Origin: Tubulanus polymorphus
Lineage: Eukaryota > Nemertea > Palaeonemertea > Tubulaniformes > Tubulanidae
DNA length: 64,000 bases
Direction: 5' to 3'
Assembly (NCBI RefSeq): GCF_964204645.1
Contig: NC_134025.1
Location: 13,149,001 to 13,213,000, forward strand
Shown: in pieces, positions 9,801 through 24,800 of the stretch
How positions within the stretch are numbered: the first letter of the stretch is position 1
Layout: each line of letters opens with the position of its first letter
Notes under the pieces: generated by a model
What the model saw: only the letters and a program-made list of their open reading frames with translations
Told to the model about the DNA's origin: nothing
Database searches by the model: none
Translations under genes and position numbers: made by a program

Positions 9801-12800
9801 AGCATCATAACAGTACATGACACAGTTCTCTCACACTGATTTGTGCTTCAATTGTAAATGAGTTGTTTTGGTTAAGACATTCATTCACATAGGCCTAATC
9901 GTTGCATCAAAATTAATATGATTGGATCAGGTAGCGATATACATGTATATGTTCTGACCGTGTTGCCGGCCCATTGCGCTTTTTTTTCAGAATGGTTTCA
10001 TACCACAGACATGTTACTGGCAGCAGGCCCATACACAGTCTCTCAGGAATGGCTCTGGAGCTGTGGATGTGTGCGTTGGTGGTAAATTTTATAAGGAAGC
10101 GTTCAAATGATATTAACTTTGTATGAGGGGAGGGAGTCAAAGAAAAATGTACGTCCTTTTCTGAGGGGGGCTCTCTTAAGAAAATGTACGTAGGCCTATA
10201 TACTTAACAGACGAGAGATATCAAATATTATGTCAGTGATACAAAATACAGAATCCTAATATCAGCGTCGCTATTGAATTTTAGCGACGATCTCAGCATT
10301 TTTCAATTAATGGTACGGTAGGTCAGCAATTTTAGCATAATATCATGCAATTCGTTGTTTGATGGGGGGCTTTCAAAATGAACGTACAGGTGGTGTGGTC
10401 AATAAAATAAGTACAAGGATCGAACAAGGGGGAGGGGTGCCTAAAAATGGCTGGGGTGTAATTTACCGTTTACCACAGACATGTCAGACGGGGTGGGACA
10501 GGTGTTGGTAAGTTGATCAAGCCATTCGAAGCATTTAGATTAATTTCCCGGCCAATTAAAGTGAATGTATTTCGTAAGCAAAAAAAATAGCCTCAGGATT
10601 CTGGATTTATGTGCTGAGGAGGTGTGCTGACGACCATGAACACGCCCGTGCGCTCCACGAGAAAACCGTCCACTGGATGGGTATTCAGCTAGTCTATGAT
10701 ATTACGTTAAGTACTTTTGTTCAACAACAGTTCTTTAGTTTATCTTGTCACACCCTCCGGACAAGACCTGTTCGGCTTCCGTGGCGGTGACAGGGTGCTT
10801 AAACCCATGTCGATATAGCTCAAGTCCATAGCTGAGATGCTAGGTTGTACCTGGGATGGAGGTCTCCCTTAGAAGGTCAGGTTTGACAACCCGCTCATTA
10901 AGGATGCTGAAGTGTGGCCTCAGCGACTGTGGCTGGTAATGAATTCCAAAGTGGTACACTACGAGGGAAAAGCTGTACTTAAAACTGTCCGTTGGTGTAG
11001 ATTAGGGCAGAAACCTTAATATACTGTGGGTAGAATGTTGCATCACTTTCGCTGGTTTGAATTTCACGTAGTCTGCTGAATCAATGTCTACTAGGCCCAT
11101 GATGGATTATCTTGAAGAATATTGTCAGCTGATGTTTGCAACGGCATGACTGTAGGGTTTCCCATTTTAGTTCATGAAGCATGTCAGACACACTGCTGGT
11201 GTTGTGATATCTGTTAATTGTAAATTATGCAGCTCTTTGTTGGACATTCCGACGAGTGATGCGAGTGATGCGTTTCAAGCATTAAGTCAGGAATTGTAAC
11301 AAGTTTGGTGAATGATATCATATACCTACCACATTGTTCCAGCTGACTGAAAGAAAAAAGGTCATTGATAGATATCTTGGCAGTGGATATATGTGCCAAT
11401 GCAGCATTATTCCCGTTTACACTATTTTGCCAATGGCTCATTCTGATTGGCGAATTTAATTGAGATAAATATCTTAGGCCTATAAGAAACCTTGATTTTA
11501 AGTATGACCAAAGACTCACTACTAACAACTTCGAATTCCACGTACAATAATAAACTCCTGCAAGAATTGAGGCTATATGACTTCACGGGTCCGTATTTAT
11601 TTCGGCGTGGATTCCCTAATGCTGCTCGAAAACTAATGAACCTACCCTTTAATTTTAGTCTGTCACACACTTCTCTACTCGAGTATATACTGCATAGAAA
11701 ATTCGAATTACTCCTCCAGTGATAACTTATTGGAATATTGAAGGCACAAATAACAATGTGCTTTTTAGCCCACTTGGAACTTAAGTTCACTGGATCCAGA
11801 GTTCATCCATGTCCATGTCACTAACCAGTTCAGAAGGATGTTAACTATCCTTTGAGGCTTGATGAAAAAAATATGTGGTAGGCCTAAATGAATCGTGATT
11901 ATATTTGCTGTTTTATCTATTTTAGGCAGCAATATGGCATGCACTTAACCACTATGCCTATGCCGACGCTATATTTCTTGCAGAGCGGTTGTACGCAGAA
12001 GGTAAGATAGACTATAGTTCACTTAACCCTTTGGTGATGGCCATTTTGGCTCAAAAATGTCTTGTTGCCTAAGCTATTGTATTCTTTCAGCTAACTACGA
12101 AGCGTTTAATTTAGCAAAATTGCATATCTCAATCAAACCATCTCCAATTTTGATGCCTTATACACTAAATCAAAGTTAATTGCATGTCATATACAAAAGA
12201 CAAATTTTGAAGAATCATTTATGCTTAGGTCTCATAAGTCCCCTTGAGAATACCCCCCAAATTTCTCCAAAGAAAAAATCTGTTGTCAGCCAATTTTTTT
12301 TCAGCTAAACCATACTCTATCCAGCCATAAATCTTTGCAAATGACCCCTCATATTTTGAGCATTTCCTGGAGAAATCTTCGAAGAATAAACTCTGAACTG
12401 AGTCAAATTGTATTGGAGAGTTGACGGAAAAATTTACAAAATTCTTAAAAATATTTCTTAAACGCATTCTGAGCACAGCCATTTTGGAAATGGCTCATCG
12501 GCATTTCCATCTTAAGATAACACCAGAATTCCAGGCACTTTGTCGCCTTATGATCCTGTCTTCACAAAATAACACTGACATTATGAAGTTTTGCGTATGC
12601 ATTATATCACAGTACTGTGATACAGTTTTGGAAAAATGAAGAATTTTTTTGGATAAGCTACGTAGCTTATCCAAAAAAAATTCTACATTTTTCCAAGACA
12701 TCATGATTAATGTTTATTGTGTCAATGTTCTTGTATTTGTTTTCAGTTGGTAGTGATGAAGCATTGTTTCTATTAGCAACATGTTACTATCGGTCAGGGA

Positions 12801-15800
12801 AGTCAATTCGAGCATACTCATTTCTTAAAGGAAAAGGATGCCCTACACCACAATGCAAATATTTAATGGCAAAATGCTGTTTAGATATAAATAAGTAAGT
12901 AAAAGTCCTGGTTTACTTATACTAAGTAGGTAGGTATATGATACAAAAAGGCATTGAAATATCTCATCTTCATTTTCATTAAAATGTGACCAGTCAGGCT
13001 TTTTAGTACACTGACGACTTGAGTTCCAGCTAAACTAGACACCCAACTAGGCCCCAGCTATCATTAAAGAAATGACAGGCATGGGTTGAAATTTCTAACG
13101 AAATGGCTGCAATTACCTGGAGAGGAAGAATCGAAAAAATGTCAATGGATGCCTATAACTCCTGATAAAAAAACTAATCAATTATTAACTGTCAATCGCT
13201 AAAGTGTTCTTCACTTGTGAGTTTGATTAATGAATTTTATATCTTATAGATTATCTGAAGCTGAATCTGTGATAGTAGGAAATGTTTTTGTGAAATCTCA
13301 TACTCAAGATGACATAATCAATGAATTTGGTGAAATGTCGTCTTACACATTGTCACTTTTGGGAGATATTTATAGGTAAGATCATGTGTACTGAAATGAT
13401 TTTGTGTATCATTTGTATGGACAAAGCATGAAATGATTGATGTTGCTGTTTTTTAAAAAATTTTTATTGTATAATTTGATTTACTCACTTGTACAGTCAT
13501 GCTAGAAGAAAATATCAATTACTCTGTACTGCGGTTGTGAAGAAAATCATACAATGCAGGCATGGGTTTTGGTTGAATGTTGGTAAAAACGTCCCGGGAA
13601 ATAATGCCCCCGGAAACAATTGCGTAAGGCTTTCCCCTGCAGGGTTCGTAGCGATCCTGGAAAGTGCTTAATAGTGCTTGAATCACAAAATGCATTTTCA
13701 AGGCCTTGAAAATGCTTGAATTTTTAAAATTTCAGTAAAAATCATTGGAAGTCTTTGAATTTTTAATGTTGGCCAAATTTTGTCAGTTAGTTTGTTGTAT
13801 TGACTTCAATACGCCCGCGCACTGCCAACCACGTGTGAGAGTGCTGTGACTCTGTACTGTCAGCGTGCTATAGACTCGTATACACTGCTGACTTGTGTAT
13901 ATATACAGTACAAATGTATTAGGCACGTCGCTCACTGCTGACAATGCGTATACAAATCTACTAGTAGACACGTGGCCGCACTACCATATCGCGCGCCGCG
14001 TATATACAAATACCGTTGTGATGAAATAAACAAACAAAATACTTCAAAATAATTCTAAATAGATTATTGGTAGTAAATAATGACCTCAAATTAAAATAAA
14101 GACCATTCTTGATTTTGACGATCTTTGGAGCATTAACTATCGAAAAATGATTTTTTTATGTCAGGGTATCCCGAGCTGATCATGATTAAGCGTTAAGCTG
14201 TTATCATTTAGACATTTAAGCCGGTCATCGAAATTTGTTGGATTCAAAATTAGATAGGCCAGTATGAGAAAGTGCCATTTCTCTGACACCTGGTTGGTCA
14301 AAATAATACAAAAGTTGGATTCAACGCAGACCAATTTCAACAGAAGCTAGGTGAAATCTCGCAAACAAAGTGAAACTCATGAGCTCATTTTAAAATCTGT
14401 GACCATAAGAAATCGGCTAAAGACAAGTCACATGAGTTGGCCCATGTAATTTCAGCCATCGAAACTCAAAAGGAGCAAATTAATCGATTGTAAATAGGTC
14501 GATGAGCTGTAATTTAATTTTGTATAATTTTGTTATTATTGCTTTCGATAGTATGGCTTTTTGATGGCGAGGTCTGCCTGTAGTTCCGTTGAAAGGCCCA
14601 CAGATTTCTTGTTTTAAAGTTATTAATTTCTGATACATGTAGTAAATCTTTCTTAAAATAAAGCTGAAAGATTCCAAAGTTATCAAGTGCTCTGCTACGC
14701 GTGGATGTTTCTTTATGATGATTTGCGTTCGTACTTCTTTTAAATTTCTGCAATAAAGGAATTTTCATTACAATAAATTCGCCTTAAATACTAGTGTTTA
14801 TATGGTATTTTTCAGAAAATAGTACTTGAATTTTGTTGAAATAGGTCCTTGAATGTACTTGAATTAAGTTGGGCCTGGAGGCTATGAACCCTGCCCTGGT
14901 TTCGGGAGCTCCCACAAAGCTTTCATATAGGAACTGACGATTTTCTGTGGTTGACCGTATCTTGTCGTGTGCAGTTCTAACGCCTTCAGGTAATTAGCAT
15001 CGGTTAGAGCTAACCCTTCAATCGTGCGGGATACCTCTCCGGTTACCAGTTCTCTGAGGTATCCGAACTTGAAAATATTGTCGAGTTGTTGGTCATAACG
15101 GACGGCCGAATTATAACTGTCCATGAAACTTTGCCAGGTGAGTATATTGCCATCAAACTTAGCGAGATTGAGTTTTGGATGTTCGTTGAGTGGAAGTTTC
15201 ACTTATGTTGCTGAAGTATCGGCACCTGGAGAATTTTCAATTCGTTTCCGTTTTAGGAATTTTTTAGCTCCGATTTTTTGCTAATAATATCCATATTGTA
15301 ATCGTCAGCTTCGATGATTGTCTGTTCCAGATCATAGTCTTCGGTTACTTCGATTATTCCGTTGTCTTGGTTGAAATTATTCCGATTTTGTTTTCTAACT
15401 GGTCGAGGTCGTCTTCTGAAATTGTGGGCTTTACGAGTACTGCTTCAGCCCCAGAAACAGCTTTGTTCAATAGTCCTCAGTAGCTCCTCCTGACTTCCTC
15501 TGCCTTTCGATCGTATTTGCGGGAGTGTCTGTAGTTGTAGCCATCCTGGTCACGGCACCAAAATGTATGGAACCAGGAACATTCAGAGCGAAGAGAGCAA
15601 AAGAGGAACAAGTGCGTTTAGTATTATTCCTATCGAGTGTACTGATTTATTGTGTACTGATCAAGTATACTATAGGATACAATTCCTGACATATTGTAGG
15701 AAAAAATGTCTCAGTCTATCATTACTAATTTAGTAAATGTCACATCAAAATAACACCAGAGAACAAACTTGGCAATTGTGTAAATTGCACACTAACCATT

Positions 15801-18800
15801 AAAAAAAACTGTGAGTGACCATGAGAATTATAGGCCTAAAAATTTTGGCATTAATTAGTTTTGCCTATGAGAACATGTAAACTCATTTCAGGATACGTCA
15901 AATCTAAGAAGATTTTACAATTGAATTATATTCGCAGTTGCTAAATTACATATCATTATAAGAAAAAACTTTGAAAGTAATAAAGTAAATGCTCAGTGAC
16001 TTCAATTAATACATCAAATTTAAGAAGATTTTAAATTTATAATATAAATGATTAAATCAAAGTAGAGCCATTATTTGTTAACAAATGTTAAAATTGTAAT
16101 TAAAGTGTATGACCAAGTATGTTCTCCTGGTGTTATTATGATGTGAAATTAACTACATCACCAAGTTGTAATGAAAGATTGGGACTTTTTTTCCGGGGAC
16201 ATCTATACCGGGACATTTATTCCGGAGAAAATTTTACCGTCTACTGTTATGGTTCATTGCTGAAATTTCGCAAAAATTGGTCTATTATTGTCCATTTGTG
16301 TTCGATCTTAAAACTTGCTAACTACCATGCGCACTGTTAGGTGTTGGGAGTTCTAATAGGTTTTGACAGCGATTTCTCAATGGTGTATGAGTTTCATTAC
16401 TTGACTGGCATAAGTTCTTTCAAATACAAAGATGTCTTGTAGTGGGTTGATCATCGCCAATGTGGACATTGTATATGAGTTGTAAACCCTCTCAGTGCTG
16501 ACAAATTCTTATCCTATAAGTACTTGAGCCCATGGAGGCCCCAGGTAACAGAACTATAGATAGCAAACAAATGTGATGAGTAGTTTAATTGCCCACGATT
16601 TGAGTCGGATCACTTCATAACGTATGAATATCAAGCAGTATGGAATATCTGTACCCATGGATCCAAAGGTAGGAAACAAATATGTAGAGCAGTTGTTTAA
16701 TTGCCCTTGGATTTAATGGGACAATTTGATAATACGTATGAATATTGGGTGGTGCTGAAGATATCCTGTGCCCGTTGAGGCCACTAGTAACAGAAAAAGA
16801 GGTAGTAGAAAACAAATGAGTTTAATTGGAAGAATATAATCCCCCACGTGTGTTACCAGCAAAGTCCATCACGAATTTATACACTGCACAGAACGGGTTA
16901 ACCTAAGTCATATTGAAAATACTGGGTAGTGTATGTCGTTGTATGTGTGTATGAAATTCAATAACCAATTTTATTCTATATTCAGGCGGACTGACAGATT
17001 TTCTAAAGCAGCAGAACATTATAAAAGAAGTCTCAAGTTAAACCCATTCCACTGGTCATCATTTGAATCTCTTTGTCAAATAGGTAAATATTAATCGAAT
17101 TAACTTACACAAATTATTTGGAACTTATTTGCTTTCTAGCACACCTCAGGTGACATCTTGCTGGTGGCCAATTGGGTTGACTTTTCAGCCCACTTGGGAC
17201 TTAAGGTTCAGCAGGCCATGCATTCACTTTTCGTCCCTCCTTGGATGGAATCCAGTTATTTTCAGAGCTGCCAACTGTTCCTGATTTTCAATATTTGTTA
17301 CTATTTCATAACGAGAAATACTGATTTGGTTTGTTTAATGTGTACAGAAATATAATTAAAAGATGTAACTAAAAGGATTACTGATTGATTTGAACATTTT
17401 CTTTCATATTTCAATGAAATGTTACTGAAAAAAAATTCATTTACTTCTGATAGCACTTTTCAGAGGTTGGCCTGTATTTTGGTTTTGGTAATTAAGTTTT
17501 GAAGACACTTCAATGGATTGTCTTGATCTTTAGTTTATACATGTATCTATCCTAGATGGTATACGGTAAAAATGCCTCAGGGAAAATATGTCCCCGGAAA
17601 AAATGTCCCGGTCTATCATTACTAACTTGGTTATGTAGTTAATTTCACATCATAATAACACCAGAGACCAAACTGGGTAATACATTTTAATTACAATTTT
17701 TACAAAGAGAAAATGGCTCAACTTTGATTTATTTATTTGTATTACATAGTTCCCACAGTTACATGAATTAAAAATTCCCAAGTTTTTCCCAAATATTTCA
17801 TTGGTGATTTTTCAATTTTACCAAATGGAAATGAACAGATGCGATCATGCTAAAGTCGACATTTTAGTGGTAAATGGTTGATAAAGGTGTTTTTCAAGGG
17901 AAATCGCTGAGAAAGTTGCCCTTGGCAAATGCAATACGTGAAATGTAATGAAATTCCCAAATATTTCCCTGATTTGAGAAAATTTTTCAAAATCCCAAAT
18001 ATTTCCAAACTGGGAATTAATATTTCAAAATTCCCAAGTTTTTCCCAATTTCCCTGTTCTGTGGGAACCATGGTATTATGAATTTAAAATCTTCTTAAAT
18101 TGGACGTATCATCTTTGAGTTCACATGTTCTCAATAGGAAAAATAAATTAATGTCGAAATTCTAGGCCTATAGTTCTCATGGTCACTCAATGAATTATTT
18201 TTTATGGTTAGTGTGCAATTTACACAATAACCAAATTTGTTCTTTGGTGTTATTTTGATGAGAAATTTACTTAATTAGTAATGATAGACTGGGACATTTT
18301 GTTCTACATTATGGGACATATGTTCCGGGGACATTATTTCCCGAGACATTTTTACCTAAATTCACCCTAGATGCGATCTTCTGCCTGAAAACTGGCCCGA
18401 TCAGAATCAAGATGTCAGGGCCGACGGAGTGGGTGCGACCTTGCAGCCCAGGCCCACCCAATATTTTTAGGGCCCTTTTTTCGTTGTGCCCTTCGTTGTG
18501 CGAAGTTCAGGTTAATATTAACATCTGAACAATTTAAATTAGTTATGAATAGGGCTATTATTTCTATAGAAATCTGGTGCCTCATTAACTGAATACTATC
18601 ATTCATGCACATGTGACTAGCTTACATCAGCAGCTAAAATAAAACAAAACAGAAAACACAAGAAAAAATGTTGATGTCAAAATTCCTCGGAATTAGATTG
18701 AAAATGCCTGATATCGGTGATCATGATCATCAGCCGGTAATGTTTATAAATCTTGTTATTTCCAAGAGTTTGCTGACGATGGTTTTTTGGAAGAAATGTA

Positions 18801-21800
18801 AAAATCCTGAATAATATAATTCCGGGCATTTAAGGGCAAATTTCGGGAAGATATGGGGGTGGGCCCTACCAATGTAATGTTGCTTCCGACGGCCTGGATG
18901 TTATTTGCCAAAATCAGCACTTTTTACACATTTGTGAAGGTTTCAAGGGGAATTTTTAAAACGCGTGGATCAATTATCTTGATCTTTCACATATGTTTGT
19001 ATCCCCTCGTGATGCATCGGCATGAGAAATATTGGGTCGATCGCACGATGGCTGTCCTGTGACCTTTTTTGTGTCCAAAAAGGTAGTTTTGCTCTGAATT
19101 TGTGACCTTAAGCTTACAAATGGTTTGCCATTTTTCATTGAAATTCGTGATGGTTATATTTTGAGAAGGGCTCTCAAACATATCAGACAGATTCTTTGAT
19201 CAGTCAAGCATGACGTAATTGGCAGTCATCTTAGTGTCATCACTCCTCAACTGTCGATGGAAAGAGGATACCCAGGCATATTTTGTAAACACAATGAATT
19301 GCAAAATATTGTAGCTTATGACATGTTTGTGGTGGATTTCAATATCATTGGTTTTTGTATATGGTCACAAGGGGGCGTTGAATGACGAAACTTGCTCTTG
19401 TTTCATGCGTCGTTAGTTGGGGATTGAATTCTGGCAATACTGGTCTGCAAAATTCTAGAATCATACTGTTTAGGCAAGTCTAAAGTAGATATGTATAGCA
19501 AATTTTGGTGATTTTCATAGCACGATAACACGGCACCAATTCTTGTCAGTCAAATCAGCTGATAGACTGGTTGCCAGCAACTAGTCTAATCTGCTGATTC
19601 GATTTAATCTTATTGCTGGAAATAATGAGATGATTCAATTCAATTCTTTATTGACACTGATCATAAATTTCACAACAATGACTGGGACTGTCCTATTGAG
19701 ATATTTCTTTCTTGTTGGAAGTTTATGTGGGAAATTTTGAAGACACTTCCACCCGCGTTGACCTTATACCACCAGCTATCTATCTTGCCTGAAGGTTTAT
19801 ACAATATTAGGACAACTCGATCCTAATTTTTAGGCCAGCCGTAGGTTGAGCCTATTACCAAACAAATGGAGCGAATTTAAATGACATGGTTTCCAGAGCT
19901 AAGGCCCATTGACTGTGCAACTGAGCATATATTCATACAAATCATTCATTAGAGGTGTCCCAGGAAGCCTCGTTTATCCATTCTCCAACCCCTATGAAGC
20001 TGAATTTTGAAAGAGAAAAATATCTGTTTTAAAAAGCCAACCAGAAAGCAAAGACTCCTCTATGATTGGCTTAGCCGCAGAGATCAGCAGGTGTTCCAGT
20101 GAACCCGCGGTATCGTCTACCGTCTTACTTCCGGGTTTTATTTTATGACCTAAAATTGTATTTCAATATCGATTTCTGTGAAATCTTTAGTTGATTTGTT
20201 TTTTTGGGAGGAATATCTTTATTTGCACTACAGAAAATATCATTGACAATTGTGCAAAGTCCGAGAAAAATAGCTTTGTCTCAAATCGGATGGATGACCT
20301 TCATATGCTAATTAACCATTTACTCAAACTGCAAATTCAATCAAATTTTATTCTGCAGAAAAAAAATATCAAATCCAATTCAATTTTACTTTATTGAACA
20401 AGGTAAAACTGCAAATCCAATTCAATTTTGTTTTTGCCTGGGATTGACTAGTCTGAGCTGGGCTGTGTATTGTGACAAATTTAACCCACAGAATGCATCA
20501 TTTGCCATTTTATGAAAAGCTGACAGGCTGGCCATAGTGCCCCTTGGGGCTCTTGTTAGAATTTGTCAATGACCTTTTATCTAGAATTAGCATCAAGAGG
20601 GCCAAGCATGATAACCAGTTAGGCATGGTGTCCCAGGAAGCTTCATTTATTCTCTTCTCTCTAAGGAAAACTAAATAATTTTGTGACTGTATCCAGGAGT
20701 CACTCTGATAAGACTCTTATCACATGTGACATTTTATTGTGGATTCAAATTTTTCCACTCCATTGGATCCAGTAGCTTGTATTCTGATGAAACAGGACCC
20801 AGTTCCAGTTGTGAATGAAAATTTGACTCTTAGAGATTATCACGGTACCGGTAATTGAAAAGGAATAACTCATTTCAACCCTTGGTTAAATCCTTCAACT
20901 GTGGAAGTGGGTCTGGTCTTGTAGATTATGTATCTTCACTACGGGTACCTAATAATGTTTTGTCATTTTTAATTATAAAGGTGAAAAGCCAGATCCTACG
21001 AAAGTATTCCAAGTCACCAGTAATGAGTCGATTTCAGTGTGCCAATCGAATCATCCTGGTATGGAGGTGAATAATTTAATAAACACTTCACAGCATATTA
21101 CTGGATCAGGAATCATACCCACTGATGGAGCATTGGTAAGTGTCATCATTTGACTGCAGATTGATGAATCAAACAGATTTCAGACAAATCAAGATACAAA
21201 ATTTACTTTCAGTACTTACAATTTATTAGTCACTATTGTTGAATGACCACAAACAGATGGTAGAATTGAAATTTTGGTGTTTATAGTAGCCCCTATGCAC
21301 CCATCAATCGATTGGATGAACCCCTTCCTCCTAGCTCATCCAGTCGATTTTACATGAAATAGTAGAGGCGGTCCACACGATCACAAACCTATATCACAGT
21401 CCTTGGCTATCCTTGTCCACTCACCTACATTTGATGTGTTTCGAATGAGATAGTGGTGCACTCCACCTTGACTCTGCCAATGCTTTTGAATTGTGAAATT
21501 AATAGAAATAGTAATAATTTGCATTTGGATAGCGCAATATCTCGTAAGGACAGGATAAATAAAGCAACAGTGCTGAGTGATTTATGTTTATCTATTTACT
21601 GTTACCACGCACATTGTGTCAAAAATGTGCCTCTGATAATGCACGACCTAGTGAAGAAAACTGCATCAAATCCAATTCAATTTTATTTCACATTCAAATC
21701 AATGAGACAAAAGAAAAATATTGATCTCAACTACTTGTTCTTGCCATCTCCCTGTCTGTACTACTTGTAATGTGTAAATTATATCGAAATAGCAAGTGTA

Positions 21801-24800
21801 TTTTGAGCCACAATTTGGTTGCATCATTCGTGAAGTGCAAATATTGCAGGCTGGCCATGGTGCCCCCTGGGGCTCTTGTTGATTATGGGCTGGTGTAATT
21901 CGAGAAGGATACAAGACATTGCCTTACCACAATGGTGCGACCAAAATATATCCAATCCATTAGGTTCAAATCCTGATATTCAGATTGTACAATTGTAATT
22001 CGACAAGGATACAAGATGTTGCCTCACCACAATAGTGCGACCAAAATGTATCCAATCTATTAGGTTCAAATCCTGATATTCAGATTGTTGAGCATTTCAG
22101 ACCACTCTCCAAAATACATTGTGTCCCAGCTGGTTTAATCATCTTCATTTTTAATGTGAATGGCGCATCTATATGCAGAAAACCTTTGCACCTTTTATTT
22201 TATAGTCAAGATTTTGTTTCTGAAAGCCAACTGAAATTGTTAATTTTGTTTAAATTGAATTTTTCAGGATGTAACACCAATAACCCATTTATCGCCAGTC
22301 ACTGTTGCGCAAACTCCTGACAATGCAGGGTCAGCACCAGCTACGGTGAATGTTGAGTCGTCGCCTGCATTATTTCAAACACCTGATCTACAGCCAACCA
22401 TTCAGACACACTTAAACTTTGGCACAATGGCACCATCCAGAAACAAACGTGTCATTCCGAGAGGTGCAGGTCGAAGTCTGCTTGGTGGTGTCGCATCTTT
22501 AAGTCCGCTTACACCAAGGTTAGAATATTTTAGATTACCTAATTGTAAAGATTATCTATTTATTTACGGATATCTCTGCGTAAGTAGTACTATTCTGATA
22601 TTGAGGAGGAAAATACGCATGTAAACAAACATTCTGTAGACCAACCCAAAATCATCCTGTTTATGAGAAATCTAGATTAAACGTGATATTTCACATAATT
22701 TTACATCTTGTTTTGCCCATTAGTACTCAGGAATTGCACTATGTAGTGTCAATTACTCCTCAGTTCATCATGAAACCGAATAGCTCACTTGATGTTTATT
22801 TCCATGCATTACAAGTTCGAAATACTCGAGAAATTGAAATAAGAGGATGTTGATTTCTGTTTGGTATTTCGAGGACTTAGGTGTAGGTTATCATAAGCTA
22901 TTGGGTTTGAATCCCACTATAACCATTTTCGTGCAGCATACGGAAAAAGTGCCAGAGCGGATTCGGGTGGCTTGAGGAGTAATTATTTTGTAATTATAAT
23001 AGATGAAGTTAATACATTCTTGCCATAATCAGTCTTTTTGTTCACCTCCTCTGGTTATCACCTTGTTTGCAATGGGTACATTGTCAGCCATTGTGAGGAT
23101 ACATTGGAGTTTGTTTACCAGCGAAGTAGAACCCAGCAATTCCACATGTGCTGGTTGGATTTTGACTTAAGGGTCAAAATATCAGATAATCATAACTAGG
23201 AAAACTTGGTCCAGATTGCCCCAGTGGAAGGATCAGTGAATAAGGTTAACAAACTTTTTGCCAGACTAAGACATGAAAATCAGAATTATTGTCTTTATTT
23301 ATTGATTTTATTGGTACTTTTCAGCATGCTTGTTTTCCATTTCAGTTTTGGAGTTTTGCCATTCTCTTTGGATACGCCGACACAAGGAGACACTCATATC
23401 AGTATGCCATCATTTATTACCCCATCTACACCGGCAGCACTTATTGACCCTGACCCGAAAGCTCCCATAAAAAAGGTTAGCATAAAAAAGTTCCCTTAGT
23501 ATTAGTTATCACTGTATTTACGGACAGAATAGATCCTACGATTTTGATCTTGCGTCGTGAGGGAAAAATGTGATTTACCTTGATCCAATACCTGACACAA
23601 ATCGTTATTAGATATCAATCTATCAACAGACGAAATAAATTGCATACTTGATCCGGTTTCATTAGATTTTGATCTTGCTTCATGTGGGAAAACCGTGATT
23701 TGGCTGGATCCAATACCTGGCAACGTGGCGTTAACTCTCAGCTCAAGTGGCCTTACAAATCAAATTTACTTAAACTCCAAATTAAACCGGAATTTTTTTG
23801 TTTGTTTTTTTTTTAGCCTATGACAAGACGCAGCCAACAAACCACTGCCAAGCCTCCGGTTTTTAGTCAGTCTGGAAATACAAATACACGTGATGTTACC
23901 ACACCTAGTCCACAAGCAAGGTATATCGTAGACTTGTATTCGAAGTCATCTTGATATGATATCAGGAATGATTTTGTGGCAACTGCATAAAGATGTATTT
24001 ACAAGTACTTGAATATTTATTTTGTTGGCAGTTTACAAAGTAATGTTCCAGTTGTGCGGCGTAGTTCAAGACTCTACAGCAGTGCCAATTCTGTGAAAGA
24101 AAACAACAAAAGCCAAAGCACCAAAACCCGGTTCGCCAGTCCGCGTGTACCCTCAAAAAAATCTAAGTCAAAACTGAGTAAATCGCAGCAAGAATTGAAT
24201 GAGATCAACAAACTGGAGGCAACACCTGATACAAAACCAGCTACAATAGCCAGTGCACAAGCCCAGATGGTTCAGATGCAGAAACAATCGGCAGGTAAGT
24301 TTACAAGGCTGGTTCTTAGTCTTTTTTAGCCCATCTAGGACTTGAGTCCTAGCCATCTATTGCATTCGCTCTGTCCATCCTTCGTCCATTGGTTTGTAGA
24401 TGGAATCTAGTCATTTCCAATTTCTATGATATCTTCAGCAGTTGATTTGGTTTTTGGGAGAAATTTTCATTTGCACTACAGAAAATTTATCTTCGACTTG
24501 TGCAGGGGCCAGGAAAAAATAGCTTGATCTCAAATTGGCACTGGGCATGGATAACCTTGATATGCTTATTAGGGTTTTCTGTTACATCACAGAAAACCCT
24601 ATTGATATTCGCGTGTTTATTATCATTATTTGACAACTTCGTCAAAACTGCAAAGGCTTTCTTACCTTATCGCTGTTTCCGATACAATCCGTTTTATTTC
24701 ATTTAGCTCACTTCGATCTACAGATACTGCATGGGAATTTCGATGAATCAACCTTACAAAAGCACTGTCGGGCCGTAAACTTCGAAAATTTAGCCCAATT

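Larger units (their letters stand above)
13582..16238. mobile_element. MITE-C copy split by a BEL/Pao-containing insertion
   Basis: MITE-C ends carry GGTAAAAA(T/C)G and CCCCGG words. The left end (13582-13616) stops at GCCCCCGGAAA and the element resumes at 15701 with AAAAAATGTCTCAGTCTATC, as judged against the copy at 17569-18365. The right end is 16238. About 2.1 kb of foreign sequence sits between. Confidence 0.5.

Noticed and set aside
10378-10389. Alternative CDC27 start MNVQ
   Set aside because: Too short and the following GTGGTG is a poor donor.
10481-10507. Alternative CDC27 start (MSDGVGQVL followed by a GTAAGT donor)
   Set aside because: In frame with exon 2 and with a better donor, but lacks the conserved EPVQ; the exon at 6858 gives it exactly.
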